A stretch of DNA of 64,000 nucleotides from Victivallis vadensis (GTDB lineage Bacteria; Verrucomicrobiota; Lentisphaeria; Victivallales; Victivallaceae). Positions 9,418 to 18,036 of this stretch are shown here, piece by piece. The translations under genes and the position numbers were made by a program. The DNA lies in assembly GCF_003096415.1 (NCBI RefSeq), contig NZ_QEKH01000008.1:103916-167915 (forward strand). Reading direction: 5' to 3'. Each line of letters starts with the position of its first letter. Positions within the stretch are counted from its first letter, which is position 1. The notes below the pieces were generated by a model that was not told the DNA's origin, made no database searches, and saw nothing but the letters and a program-made list of their open reading frames with translations.

Positions 9418-10023
9418 CTACTTCTCCGCTTCCGGTAGCTCGCCGGCGGCGGTTTCCGCCTCGAACATCGCCCGAAGCGTCGCCATATCCGGTGCGACTT
9501 TCCACGCGTCGGCAGCTTTCACGAAGTTCACATTTTCCCGAACCGCTTTCGGCTGCTCCCTGAATTTGCGTTCTGCATGTTTCGCAGCAGCCTGTACCGG
9601 AATCAATTCGCTCTGCGTAACGGAACCACTCTGATATTTCGTCTCCAAATCTTCTGCAACAGCCTGTTTATTCAGAAACTCAATCCAGGCTTCCGCAGCG
9701 CCCGGCTTCTCCGGCAGTCCCCGTTCCGCCCGCCAGAAAGCAAGACGCGCCAAAGCCGCATTCAACCGGCTCTGCTGCAATTCGTTCAGCGGCATGTTAC
9801 CCGCTTTATAGCCCCCCTCCCTGACCTGCGCCAGCGACTCCAATAACTCGGCCTCCTGCCGCATCAGCGCCAGCACTTCGGCAGAAACCTGCCGTTCCTG
9901 CTGATTCCGCGCTCCACAGGGACAGCTTTCGGTTTTCAGGTTCACAATCGGTACGCTCAGGCAACCGTTCAACAGCAGAACTGCTCCGGAGGCGGCAAGG
10001 CCGATGATAAGTTTCTTCCACAT
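9418..10023 (-). CDS. Small predicted lipoprotein, function unknown
   Basis: 201 residues with a lipoprotein signal peptide. MWKK is followed by a hydrophobic stretch and LLLNGC, with the acylated Cys at residue 21. The mature part is mostly helical and rich in Ala, Glu, Gln and Leu, suggesting an extended helical or coiled-coil domain, and a CPCGAR cluster lies near its N-terminus. The repeated pattern of helical hairpins is mildly reminiscent of outer-membrane efflux (TolC-like) fragments, but it is far too short for that. A GGGGAAA ribosome binding site lies upstream. The start is separated from the rnr stop by 147 bp. Confidence 0.8.
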   Translation of the reverse strand: MWKKLIIGLAASGAVLLLNGCLSVPIVNLKTESCPCGARNQQERQVSAEVLALMRQEAELLESLAQVREGGYKAGNMPLNELQQSRLNAALARLAFWRAERGLPEKPGAAEAWIEFLNKQAVAEDLETKYQSGSVTQSELIPVQAAAKHAERKFREQPKAVRENVNFVKAADAWKVAPDMATLRAMFEAETAAGELPEAEK

Positions 10024-10170
10024 TGTAAGTTTCCCCTTTCGGATTCATCGGTTATATGAACGGGAAAAGCCTGCCGTCCGGAAAGTTGGCGCTGTATGCG
10101 TCAATCCCCCCGGCGACCGGCGTTTCCGCCCCGGAACCACGACCGGCAACGTGCCGACGCGGAATACCCG

Positions 10171-12153
10171 TCACCGCCCGGCAGGCACGAACACCGCGCT
10201 TCCCCGCACAAAGTCGATCGACGCCAGCCGCACCCGCATCGTTTTGCCGGGCTTCCACTCCGCGCTCTCCGCCTCCCGGCGGCGCGCGTGTTCGTTCTTG
10301 TAAGAGCTGCCCTTGAGCTGCTCATTCGGGATGAAGCCGTAGATGCCCAGCTCGCTCACATCCAGTTGCAAGCCCGCCGGAGTCACCTTCGCAATCACCC
10401 CGTCGAAAGTCAGGTCGCCGCCCGCTTCGAGCTTCTCCTGCAAAAAGCGCAGCTTCAGCCGGTCGTTCGCGGCAAAGTAGGCGTTGTCGTTGTTCTCTTC
10501 CTTCGTCGAACAGTCCAGCGCCACCTTGGCAAGCGTCGCGGTGGATCTGGTCCGCGCCCCGGTGTCGTAGTTCCACAGCTGCTGGTGCACGATCAGGTCC
10601 GGATAGCGCCGGATCGGACTTGTGAAGTGACAATATCTCCCCTTCCCCAGCCCGAAGTGCAGCGCGGGCTTTTCCAGATAATACGCGCGCGGCAATGAAC
10701 GGAGCAACTGGCTCAGGATGATCGGCCGCTTCGGATCGTCCGGCAGACTCTTCAGGAATGCGTTGCACGCCTTGCGGCTGGAAAGGTCGCCCGGCGTGAT
10801 GCCGAACATCTCCTGCATATTCGCGGTGAACTCCTCGATCTTTTCCGCTTCCGGCTCCGGGTGGACCCGGTACAGCCCTGCCACACTGATCTCGCCGAGC
10901 TGGGTTCCGACCGCCGAATTGGCCGCGAGCATGCACTCCTCGACCACGTTTTCGGATTCGCGCGGCACCTTGCTGACCAGCCCGACGATCCTGTTGGTCT
11001 TTTCATCGCACAGAATCCGCACCTCCGGCAACGCCAGATCGATGAAATCCTCGGTCTTTTTGCGGTACGCCTGCATCTTGCGGGTGATTTCGACCAATTG
11101 TTTGAGTTTGGACTGCAAATTTTTCGACCAGTCCGCCGGGGCGGTGCCGTGATCGATGAATTCCTGCACCTCCTCGTAGTTCAGCCGGTGATCGACTTTG
11201 ATCTTCGTATGGGCGCGGCGGAAACTCAGGATTTTCCCGCTTGACCGCTCCACCGTCAGGAACACCGTGTGCGCGTTGGAAACCTGCCCGGCCTGCAGGC
11301 TGATCCGGGCGGTCAGCGCGGCGGGCAGCATCGGCAGCGTCCGCCCCGGCAGATAGCAGCTGAAACTGCGCTTTTCCGCCTCCTTGTCGAACTTCGACTT
11401 CGGCGCGATGAACGCCGCCACATCGGAGATATGCACTCCGACGATCACTTCGGTACGCTTTTCGCCCGGCATGATCGACAGCGCGTCGTCGAAATCCTTC
11501 GCATCGATCGGGTCGAGCGTGACGGTCAGCTGTTTCGTGCAGTCCTCGCGCTCGATTTCACGCGGCACGATCTTCAGAGCTTCCTCGTTGTCGGCCTCGG
11601 AATAACGCGGGCACAGGTCGAATTCCGCCATCACCGCGTCGAGGTCGGCGGCGATTTCGCCAGCCTTGCCCATCGCGTCGGTGATCGCCCCCTGCCAGCT
11701 GCCGCCTTCGCTGCCGAGCAGCTTGACCTTGACCCAGTCGCCGGGCTTCGCGCCGCGGCGGGAGCCGGTGATTTCGATATCGTCCGGCATGCGCCGGTTC
11801 AGCGGCTTGATCCTGCCGCCCTCCTGAAGTTCGCCGACGAACTCCTCACGGGCCCGTTTCAGCACCGCGACGATCTTCCCGGCGGGGCCGCGGCTGTCGC
11901 CCGGCACATCCTCGCGCGGCGGCAGGATCGCCACCTTGACCTCGTCGCCGTCCATCGCCTCTCCGACAAACTGCGGCGGGATGAAAATGTCGTCGGGATG
12001 CCGCCCCGCCTCGTCGGCAGGCAGCGCCACAAATCCGAATCCGGTCGGCGTGACCGTGAGTTTTCCTTCGACCGTATCGACGATCCGCTCCGCCTTGCGG
12101 CGCTTCACCCGCTCCGCAATCCGGTGCAGGCGTTTTTTCTTTTCTTTTTTCAT
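10171..12153 (-). CDS. rnr: Ribonuclease R
   Basis: 660 residues, somewhat shorter than enterobacterial RNase R. Order: a basic N-terminus (about 1-25), cold-shock-type RNA-binding domains (about 30-160), the RNB catalytic domain (about 200-560) and a C-terminal S1 domain (from about 585, FDGVIAKVTPAGLQLDVSE). The RNB magnesium-binding motif DPIDAKDFDDALS is at residues 214-226. It is a 3'-to-5' processive exoribonuclease for structured RNA, acting in the cytoplasm in RNA turnover and quality control. GAGGAGAAT precedes the ATG. It is transcribed divergently from panB. Confidence 0.95.
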   Translation of the reverse strand: MKKEKKKRLHRIAERVKRRKAERIVDTVEGKLTVTPTGFGFVALPADEAGRHPDDIFIPPQFVGEAMDGDEVKVAILPPREDVPGDSRGPAGKIVAVLKRAREEFVGELQEGGRIKPLNRRMPDDIEITGSRRGAKPGDWVKVKLLGSEGGSWQGAITDAMGKAGEIAADLDAVMAEFDLCPRYSEADNEEALKIVPREIEREDCTKQLTVTLDPIDAKDFDDALSIMPGEKRTEVIVGVHISDVAAFIAPKSKFDKEAEKRSFSCYLPGRTLPMLPAALTARISLQAGQVSNAHTVFLTVERSSGKILSFRRAHTKIKVDHRLNYEEVQEFIDHGTAPADWSKNLQSKLKQLVEITRKMQAYRKKTEDFIDLALPEVRILCDEKTNRIVGLVSKVPRESENVVEECMLAANSAVGTQLGEISVAGLYRVHPEPEAEKIEEFTANMQEMFGITPGDLSSRKACNAFLKSLPDDPKRPIILSQLLRSLPRAYYLEKPALHFGLGKGRYCHFTSPIRRYPDLIVHQQLWNYDTGARTRSTATLAKVALDCSTKEENNDNAYFAANDRLKLRFLQEKLEAGGDLTFDGVIAKVTPAGLQLDVSELGIYGFIPNEQLKGSSYKNEHARRREAESAEWKPGKTMRVRLASIDFVRGSAVFVPAGR

Positions 12154-12194
12154 GGTATGGTATTCTCCTCATAAAACAGGTTCTTCACTATAGA

Positions 12195-12222
12195 AAGATA
12201 CCATCATCCCCCGCAAATACAA
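12195..12222 (-). promoter_or_regulatory. Promoter of rnr
   Basis: On the minus strand TTGTAT (12222-12217), 16 bp, TATCTT (12200-12195), giving a leader of roughly 35 nt before the rnr ATG. It is arranged back to back with the panB promoter. Confidence 0.5.
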
Positions 12223-12229
12223 GGCTCAA

Positions 12230-12258
12230 TTGAAAAAAACTCCCGCCGCATGTATATT
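12230..12258 (+). promoter_or_regulatory. Promoter of panB
   Basis: TTGAAA (12230-12235), 17 bp, TATATT (12253-12258). An AAGGAGG ribosome binding site at 12285-12291 precedes the panB ATG. Confidence 0.65.
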
Positions 12259-12300
12259 AAATAACTGAAAATCAACACTTCGACAAGGAGGGCCGTCCCC

Positions 12301-13110
12301 ATGAGCAATAAAACCAAAGTCAATGTCAGCGCCTACCGCAAACGCAAGGAAGCCGGAGAAAAGATCGTGATGATCACCGCTTACGACGCCCCCGGAGCCG
12401 CCGCCGCGTTCGCCGCCGGCATCGACATGCTGCTGGTCGGCGATTCGATGGCGATGACCGTGCTCGGCTACCGCAACACTCTGCCGCTGAGCATGGATGA
12501 AGCGATCTTCCATACGCAGGCGGTCCGGCGCGGCGCTCCCGATGCGTTCGTGATCTTCGACATGCCCTTCATGAGCTATCAGGTCAGCATGGAAGAGGCG
12601 CTGCGCAACGCCGGGCGCGCGATCAAGGAGGCCGGGGCCGACGCGGTCAAGCTCGAAGGAGGAGCCGAGCTCAATCCGCTGATCTCCCGGCTGGTTGACG
12701 CCGGAATCCCGGTGATGGCCCACATCGGCCTGCTGCCGCAGCGCATCCAGACCAGCGGCACCTACCGCGTGACCGGGCGCACCCCCGAAGCCGCCGCCAA
12801 GCTGCTCGACGATGCCAGAGCGGTCGAAGCGGCCGGAGCTTTCGCGGTGGTGCTCGAATGCATGCCCGCCGACCTCGGCGGCGAACTCTCACGGGCGTTG
12901 GCCATCCCGACCATCGGAATCGGTTCCGGCGTGCAGTGCGACGGACAGATTCAGGTGCTGAATGACGTGCTCGGGCTTTTCGAGGATTTCACCCCCAAAC
13001 ACTCCCGCCGCTACGCCGAACTCGGCCGGATCACCCGCGAAGCCCTGCAAAGTTATGCGAACGACGTGCGCAACGGCAGCTTCCCCGGCCCCGAAAATTC
13101 CTTTCAATAA
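12301..13110 (+). CDS. panB: 3-methyl-2-oxobutanoate hydroxymethyltransferase (ketopantoate hydroxymethyltransferase)
   Basis: 269 residues, the normal PanB length. It transfers a hydroxymethyl group from 5,10-methylene-tetrahydrofolate to 2-oxoisovalerate, the first committed step of pantothenate and coenzyme A synthesis, in the cytoplasm. Family landmarks along the chain: KIVMITAYDAPGAAAA, LLVGDSMAMTVLGY with metal-binding Asp, a conserved AVKLEGG, GIPVMAHIGLLPQ, and TIGIGSG. It stands alone: no panC or panD in the window. It ends 18 bp before the stop of the convergent LacI gene. Confidence 0.97.
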   Translation: MSNKTKVNVSAYRKRKEAGEKIVMITAYDAPGAAAAFAAGIDMLLVGDSMAMTVLGYRNTLPLSMDEAIFHTQAVRRGAPDAFVIFDMPFMSYQVSMEEALRNAGRAIKEAGADAVKLEGGAELNPLISRLVDAGIPVMAHIGLLPQRIQTSGTYRVTGRTPEAAAKLLDDARAVEAAGAFAVVLECMPADLGGELSRALAIPTIGIGSGVQCDGQIQVLNDVLGLFEDFTPKHSRRYAELGRITREALQSYANDVRNGSFPGPENSFQ

Positions 13111-13128
13111 TCCACGGAAATCCGGTAT

Positions 13129-14106
13129 TCAGGAAACGGTATCCGCCTTCTTTCCCGGAGCGGCCGCGGAATTTCCGCTGATCCAGTGAGGCGGGATGAT
13201 CACATCCCGCACCTCCCTTACGCCGGCGATCTGGTCAAGCAGAAGTTTCGCCGCATTTGCGGCAATTTCGGAAAAATTCTGCATCACGCCGGAGAGAACC
13301 GGCCAGGCGAAACAGCGGAACTGCGGCGACATCCAGCTCATGACCGAAACCTCCTCCGGTACGCGCCTGCCCAGCACACGCAAAGCGTAAAGCAGCTCCA
13401 GCCCCGCATCCTCGCCGTTCCCGATAAACGCGGTGACTCCCTGATCCAGCAGCGGTTTGATCAACGCCGCCAGTTCATCCCCCTCCGAACGGGCGGCGAT
13501 AAAATCATCGCGCAAACCATGCGCTCTCATCACCTGCTGAAACACATTCAAACGTGTTTCATAATACTGGTTCGCTCCGGAGCAACTGCCGGGCCACAGA
13601 AACCAGCCGAAAATGCCGATTTTACGATGTCCCAGTCCGATCAGGTACTCCGTCATCCTCCGGATTCCGTCGCCATCATCGTTCATCACCGAACAGATGC
13701 CGTCAAAATGGGCAGCGCTTGTATTGATGCAAACCAGCGGAATGGTATACTGCTTTCCCCAGTAGCGTTCCAATCCGTCAAAAACCATCATGGAGATGAC
13801 GCCCGCAACGCTGCGATCCTCAATCAGCTCCACTCCATGCCTGTCGGTCAGTTCAAGGGTGTAACCGGCGCTCCGGAGAATCTGCGCCAGCGGAGCGACC
13901 GCGTGATCGTAATAAATGGAAGGGACCAGCGATTCGCAGATCAGGAAAATGCGCGACGAAGAAGTGCGATATCCCAGCTCCCGGGCAGCGGCCGCAATCT
14001 TCCGGCGAACAGTCGGCCTTACGTTTACGGCATTGGAAAGAGCCCGCGACACCGTGGAAACGGAGTATCCCGTCATCCCGGCAATATCTTTCAGAGAGGA
14101 TGCCAT
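13129..14106 (-). CDS. LacI-family transcriptional regulator
   Basis: 325 residues from the chosen ATG (MASSLKDIAG). CGGGAA lies 7 nt upstream of this ATG, while the longer reading starts from a TTG at 14121. The N-terminal LacI helix-turn-helix and hinge are complete (SLKDIAGMTGYSVSTVSRAL, then VRPTVRRKIAAAARELGY). The periplasmic-binding-protein-like sensor follows, ending in the usual C-terminal subdomain. It is divergent from the pseudopilin/beta-helix/DUF4434 operon at 14460-17971 and is the obvious candidate to control it. The effector is probably a sugar or oligosaccharide (inferred). Confidence 0.93.
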   Translation of the reverse strand: MASSLKDIAGMTGYSVSTVSRALSNAVNVRPTVRRKIAAAARELGYRTSSSRIFLICESLVPSIYYDHAVAPLAQILRSAGYTLELTDRHGVELIEDRSVAGVISMMVFDGLERYWGKQYTIPLVCINTSAAHFDGICSVMNDDGDGIRRMTEYLIGLGHRKIGIFGWFLWPGSCSGANQYYETRLNVFQQVMRAHGLRDDFIAARSEGDELAALIKPLLDQGVTAFIGNGEDAGLELLYALRVLGRRVPEEVSVMSWMSPQFRCFAWPVLSGVMQNFSEIAANAAKLLLDQIAGVREVRDVIIPPHWISGNSAAAPGKKADTVS

Positions 14107-14206
14107 CATCAATTCCCGCAACTATCGATAAATCCAGATCTTCCGGTACAATACACGGTCTTGCCTCTTTTGCAATATCCGGCGGCGGACCGATGGGAAA
14201 ATTTTC

Positions 14207-14229
14207 TGCAAAAGTTTTCATTTTTTGCA
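14207..14229. promoter_or_regulatory. Candidate operator dyad in the LacI/pseudopilin intergenic region
   Basis: TGCAAAA (14207-14213), 9 bp, TTTTGCA (14223-14229): a perfect 7-bp inverted repeat. It lies about 30 bp upstream of the -35 of the pseudopilin promoter, between the divergent LacI gene and its presumed target operon. Related TTTTGCA or TTGCAAA stretches occur nearby. Assignment to the LacI protein is inferred. Confidence 0.45.
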
Positions 14230-14259
14230 TTTTATCGCAAGACTTTCTCCCGATTTTCA

Positions 14260-14288
14260 TTGTTTCCGCACGGGAAATATGGTATAAT
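14260..14288 (+). promoter_or_regulatory. Promoter of the pseudopilin / beta-helix operon
   Basis: TTGTTT (14260-14265), 17 bp, TATAAT (14283-14288). The predicted leader is about 165 nt and contains a CCGGAA/TTCCGG hairpin (14349-14366) directly before a strong ribosome binding site that serves only a two-codon ORF. Confidence 0.65.
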
Positions 14289-14369
14289 TAAAAAGCGAAA
14301 AGAGCGACAGGGAAACGAAATACAACCTGGGCAGGCAAAACCGGATTTCCGGAAAACGGCTTCCGGAAG

Positions 14370-14389
14370 AAGGAGGAATCATGAAGTAA
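14370..14389 (+). other. Two-codon ORF with a strong ribosome binding site in the leader
   Basis: AAGGAGG (14370-14376), 4 nt, then ATG AAG TAA (14381-14389). This is the strongest ribosome binding site in the leader, yet the frame stops after two codons. It could be a minimal regulatory ORF (start-stop-type ribosome stalling) or the relic of the original pseudopilin start, since other pseudopilins here begin with Met-Lys. Confidence 0.4.
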
Positions 14390-14459
14390 AACACCCCGTA
14401 TATCAATCGAGTTGAATATTGACCGCATACATTTAACCGAGTAAAAAATGGAGTTTTTC

Positions 14460-15209
14460 ATGAACAGGAATTTTTCTCATTTCACCCTTATAGAATTGCT
14501 CGTTGTGATAGCAATCATAGCAATTCTCGCGGGAATGCTGCTGCCGGCGCTGAATCAGGCACGGGAGAAAAGCCGCGCAATCTCATGCGTCAACAACAAA
14601 AAACAGACAATGCTGGCCCAAGTACAGTACGGCGATGACTATGACGGGATTTACCTTGTAAGGTCCGAAGCCTACGGGTGGGGTTTCCCGGTAAAATGGA
14701 ATATGATCCTGACCGGATTCAAGCCGAATCCGGACAGATTCGAGGGAGCTTACACGACTCCGGCGACTCTGCTTTGCCCATCCGCGCTTCAATCCGTATC
14801 GGTTGCCAGAGCCGTGAAATTCGAAGACATCCTCGGCTTCTATACGAACAGCACCTACGGCATGGACATCAGCGGCGCCCCCACCGGAGAGCGCGCCGAA
14901 AAACTGGGAAATTATCTGATCAACGACAATTACAGCCCCTGCGTCCTCAACGCCAAGCGAATGAGGGCCCCGACGGAAACCGTCATTTTCGCCGATTCGC
15001 AATCGGCGTTTGAGGGGCCCGGATTCAGCCATTTCGGATTCCGCTTCAATGAACAGTTTGAAGGGACCGCCATTACCGAAACGCATTCCGGCCGTTCCTC
15101 CGTTGCGTTCGCGGATGGCCATGCCGGGCTGGCATCCGGCAGAGAACTGCAGCAATCCGCCTATAATCTCCAGTACTGGTACAATTCCGGGCTGAACGCC
15201 GCCAACTGA
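14460..15209 (+). CDS. Prepilin-type N-terminal domain, H-X9-DG protein (pseudopilin)
   Basis: 249 residues from the ATG at 14460 ([16 protein letters not shown]), which has GGAG 6 nt upstream; an in-frame ATG at 14448 adds four residues. A pilin-like hydrophobic helix with Glu at +5 is followed by a globular domain ending in H-X9-DG ([15 protein letters not shown]). The residue before +1 Phe is His rather than Gly. It is the first gene of an operon with a secreted beta-helix protein (18 bp gap) and a DUF4434 protein. By family it is an inner-membrane-anchored, externally exposed protein; its job is not established. Confidence 0.9.
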   Translation: MNRNFSHFTLIELLVVIAIIAILAGMLLPALNQAREKSRAISCVNNKKQTMLAQVQYGDDYDGIYLVRSEAYGWGFPVKWNMILTGFKPNPDRFEGAYTTPATLLCPSALQSVSVARAVKFEDILGFYTNSTYGMDISGAPTGERAEKLGNYLINDNYSPCVLNAKRMRAPTETVIFADSQSAFEGPGFSHFGFRFNEQFEGTAITETHSGRSSVAFADGHAGLASGRELQQSAYNLQYWYNSGLNAAN

Positions 15210-15227
15210 CAACCGAGGACTTCTTCG

Positions 15228-16982
15228 ATGAAAACATTACTCTCTTTGCTGGCCGTCGCGGCCGCCGCCGGAGTTTTTGCCCTTGATATTCAGAAATTCG
15301 TTTCAGACGCAGCCCGAAGCGGCGCCGATAAAGCGGTGATCCCGGAAGGCGTCTACCGCATCAAAGCGCCGGACCAGGCCGCAGACCATCTTATCTTCAG
15401 AAACCTGAACGACTTCGTAATCGACTGCTCCGGCTCCACCTTTATTTTTGAAAGCGATTTCAAAACCGGTCTTGCTTTTCAGGGCTGCCGCAACCTTACA
15501 TTCCGCAACGCAACACTCGTCAATCGGATACCGCCGTTCGCGCAGGGCAGCATCGTCAGGGTTTCCGCCGACTGCCGGCAGATCGACGTAAAACCGCACG
15601 ACGGGTACTCCACCGAAATCGCCCCGGGCTATGTGCCCAATGTCCTCAACGTCTTCGACCCGGTGGAACGCCGCATGAAAAAGAACCTTAAAATGGTGAT
15701 TTACGGAGTGACGGAACCGGTTTCGCCGAATCTGATAAGATTTCATATCAACGAAAATGAAATCAGGCCGAATACCGTCTTCCCCGGCGACATGATCGTC
15801 TGGCGCCGCCACGAAGGACACGAAGTCGCCGTTCAAGGCTGCGAAAAACTGAAGTTCACCGGCGTGACGATCAAAAACGCCAAAGGAGCGGCCGTACTGG
15901 AATTCGGCGGCGAGGGAGGCAACTATTACAATTATACCGTGACTTACGCCCCGGCCCCGGAAGGAGCGATACAGCGCCCGCTGCTCTCCGGTTCCGCCGA
16001 CGGTTTCATGAGCCTGGGGGTCAAACACGGGCCGACACTGGAAAACTGCCTGTTCGAAGGGCTGCACGACGATGCGGTCAACATCGCTTCCAGACTTTAT
16101 TTCGTGTTGGAACGTTCCGGCAATTCGATCGTGATTGCCGCCCAGCATCTCGTCGCATACAACGGTGACGAAATCGGCTTTTACGATTTCGGCCTGATGA
16201 AGACCGGAAGCGCCCGAATCACCTCCATCGAACAGCTTACGGACTATCAGGAACCCGCGGAAGCATACAAATACCGCAGCATCGCCTATCCGGCCCCCGG
16301 CGCACACCCGGTTTACCGGCTGACCTTCGACCGGGATACGCCGGCAGTACAGCCGGGAAACTACATTTCGAATCTTTCCCGGCACGGCGACGGCTTTGCC
16401 GTCCGCAACTGCACGTTCAAGAACAAGCGGGGGCGCGGCTGCCTGATCCGGGCTTCCGGCGTGATTGAAAACAACCTGTTCGAAGACATTCTCGGAGCGG
16501 CGGTCGATGTGATGCCGGAGTTCTACAGTTTCAGCGAAGGCCCCTACACTGAAAACCTGACTGTACGCAACAATGTTTTCCGGGCCTGCAACCGGGGCAA
16601 CTGCCTGAGCTGGACCGGTACGCTGAATGTCTACAACTGGGCGGGCCGTTACGTGCCCCTCGGAAAACACGGCGAAGGACACCGGAACATCCTGATCGAA
16701 AACAACCGCTTCGAATACAACGACGGCCCGAATATCGTCCTCTCCACCGCGGAAGATGTGACGATCCGGAACAACCGGTTCATCGCTCCGATGACGGACC
16801 GGAGCCTCAGCTCTCCTGTCGGCGGCCTGGACTGCGATGCCCTGATCTGGGCGATTCATACCCGGAACCTGAAACTTTCCGGCAATACTGTCCAAAGCCC
16901 GGGGCCGTTCCTGAAAAAACAGTTCGCAGCCGGCCCCGGCGTCAGCGTAAGCGGCCTCGCTGATTCAATCGGCAAAAAGTAA
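15228..16982 (+). CDS. Secreted right-handed parallel beta-helix protein
   Basis: 584 residues with a signal peptide (MKTLLSLLAVAAAAGVFA). The body shows the repetitive short-strand pattern of pectate-lyase-like beta-helices: repeated Asn-rich turns such as NLTFRNATLVN, LTVRNNVFRACNRGN, ILIENNRFEYNDGPN and VTIRNNRFIAP. The LHDDAVNI segment mid-protein fits a conserved turn near the active site of related polysaccharide lyases and hydrolases. It probably acts on or binds a polysaccharide outside the cell. I cannot name the lyase or GH28-type subfamily. It lies between the pseudopilin and DUF4434 genes. Confidence 0.85.
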   Translation: MKTLLSLLAVAAAAGVFALDIQKFVSDAARSGADKAVIPEGVYRIKAPDQAADHLIFRNLNDFVIDCSGSTFIFESDFKTGLAFQGCRNLTFRNATLVNRIPPFAQGSIVRVSADCRQIDVKPHDGYSTEIAPGYVPNVLNVFDPVERRMKKNLKMVIYGVTEPVSPNLIRFHINENEIRPNTVFPGDMIVWRRHEGHEVAVQGCEKLKFTGVTIKNAKGAAVLEFGGEGGNYYNYTVTYAPAPEGAIQRPLLSGSADGFMSLGVKHGPTLENCLFEGLHDDAVNIASRLYFVLERSGNSIVIAAQHLVAYNGDEIGFYDFGLMKTGSARITSIEQLTDYQEPAEAYKYRSIAYPAPGAHPVYRLTFDRDTPAVQPGNYISNLSRHGDGFAVRNCTFKNKRGRGCLIRASGVIENNLFEDILGAAVDVMPEFYSFSEGPYTENLTVRNNVFRACNRGNCLSWTGTLNVYNWAGRYVPLGKHGEGHRNILIENNRFEYNDGPNIVLSTAEDVTIRNNRFIAPMTDRSLSSPVGGLDCDALIWAIHTRNLKLSGNTVQSPGPFLKKQFAAGPGVSVSGLADSIGKK

Positions 16983-17044
16983 AACTGCATCCGGCAGAAT
17001 TCGATCCATCGCGATCTTCTCCTCTCAATCACAGGATTCAAATA

Positions 17045-17971
17045 ATGAAAATAACCGGAACTTTCTTGGATGAAATCTCGTATGACATTCCGCACCAGAA
17101 CTGGGGGCGGCGGGAGTGGCGGCGGGATTTCCTGAATATGCGCTCCATCGGAATCGACACCGTGATCATGATCCGGTGCGGCCTCAAACAGTGGCTGACC
17201 TATCCCTCGGAAATATTGATGCGGCGCCAGAACTGTTACCGACCTGTGGCGGATCTGGTTGAAATGTTTCTCGAACTTTCGGACGAGCTGGGCATGAAAT
17301 TCTTTTTCGGCACTTACGACTCCTGGTGTCACTGGCATTCGGACCATCCGGAAAAGGAGCTGGAGCTCAATCTCCAGGTAGTGGAGGAAGCCTGGCTCCG
17401 TTACGGACATCATAAATCGTTTGCGGGCTGGTATCTGTCGCAGGAGATCAGCCGGGGCAGAAAAAGCGTGGCGACCCTCTACCGGGAACTCGGCAGATGC
17501 TGCAAGGAAGTGTCGGGCGGGCTGCCGGTATTGATCTCTCCGCTGATCGACGGCGTCAAGGAGAACCGGAAGCAATCCATTTCCCTCGAAGACCATCAGC
17601 GAGAATGGGATGAAATGTTTTCACTGATCCGCGACGGCGTCGACACTGTCGCGTTTCAGGACGGGCATTGCGAATTTCACGAGTTGAGCGACTATCTGGC
17701 CGTCAACCGCCAGCTGGCGGAAAAGTACGGCATCGAATGCTGGAGCAACTGCGAAAGTTTCGACCGCGACATGCCGATCCGTTTTCTGCCGATCAAATGG
17801 GAAAAAATGCGTTTCAAGCTGCGAGCGGCGGAAGCCGCCGGAGTCCGGAAAGTGATCACTTTCGAGTTTTCCCATTTCATGAGCCCGAACTCCGTTTACG
17901 GCGCGGCAGGCAATCTGTACCACCGCTATTGCGAAGAGTACGGCATCAGCACCGCAATGCCGGAAAACTGA
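17045..17971 (+). CDS. DUF4434-type TIM-barrel protein, probable glycosidase-like
   Basis: 308 residues, no signal peptide. The start MKITGTFLDEISYDIPHQNW, the following MRSIGIDTVIMIRCG, and later SFAGWYLSQEIS and LPVLISPL match the DUF4434 family of putative (beta/alpha)8 glycoside-hydrolase-like proteins. The YLSQEIS segment carries the conserved Glu on a strand end, a plausible catalytic residue. AGGA lies upstream of the ATG. It is the last gene of the operon and is followed by a strong terminator. Substrate and activity are unproven for the family. Confidence 0.8.
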   Translation: MKITGTFLDEISYDIPHQNWGRREWRRDFLNMRSIGIDTVIMIRCGLKQWLTYPSEILMRRQNCYRPVADLVEMFLELSDELGMKFFFGTYDSWCHWHSDHPEKELELNLQVVEEAWLRYGHHKSFAGWYLSQEISRGRKSVATLYRELGRCCKEVSGGLPVLISPLIDGVKENRKQSISLEDHQREWDEMFSLIRDGVDTVAFQDGHCEFHELSDYLAVNRQLAEKYGIECWSNCESFDRDMPIRFLPIKWEKMRFKLRAAEAAGVRKVITFEFSHFMSPNSVYGAAGNLYHRYCEEYGISTAMPEN

Positions 17972-17978
17972 TCCAGTC

Positions 17979-18022
17979 GGGGCTGTTGCAAAGCCATGTG
18001 AGGTTTTGCAACAGCCCCTTTT
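17979..18022 (+). terminator. Rho-independent terminator
   Basis: GGGGCTGTTGCAAA (17979-17992) pairs perfectly with TTTGCAACAGCCCC (18005-18018), followed by TTTT. It closes the LacI-linked operon. Confidence 0.9.
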
Positions 18023-18036
18023 GAACCGCAGAGCGG

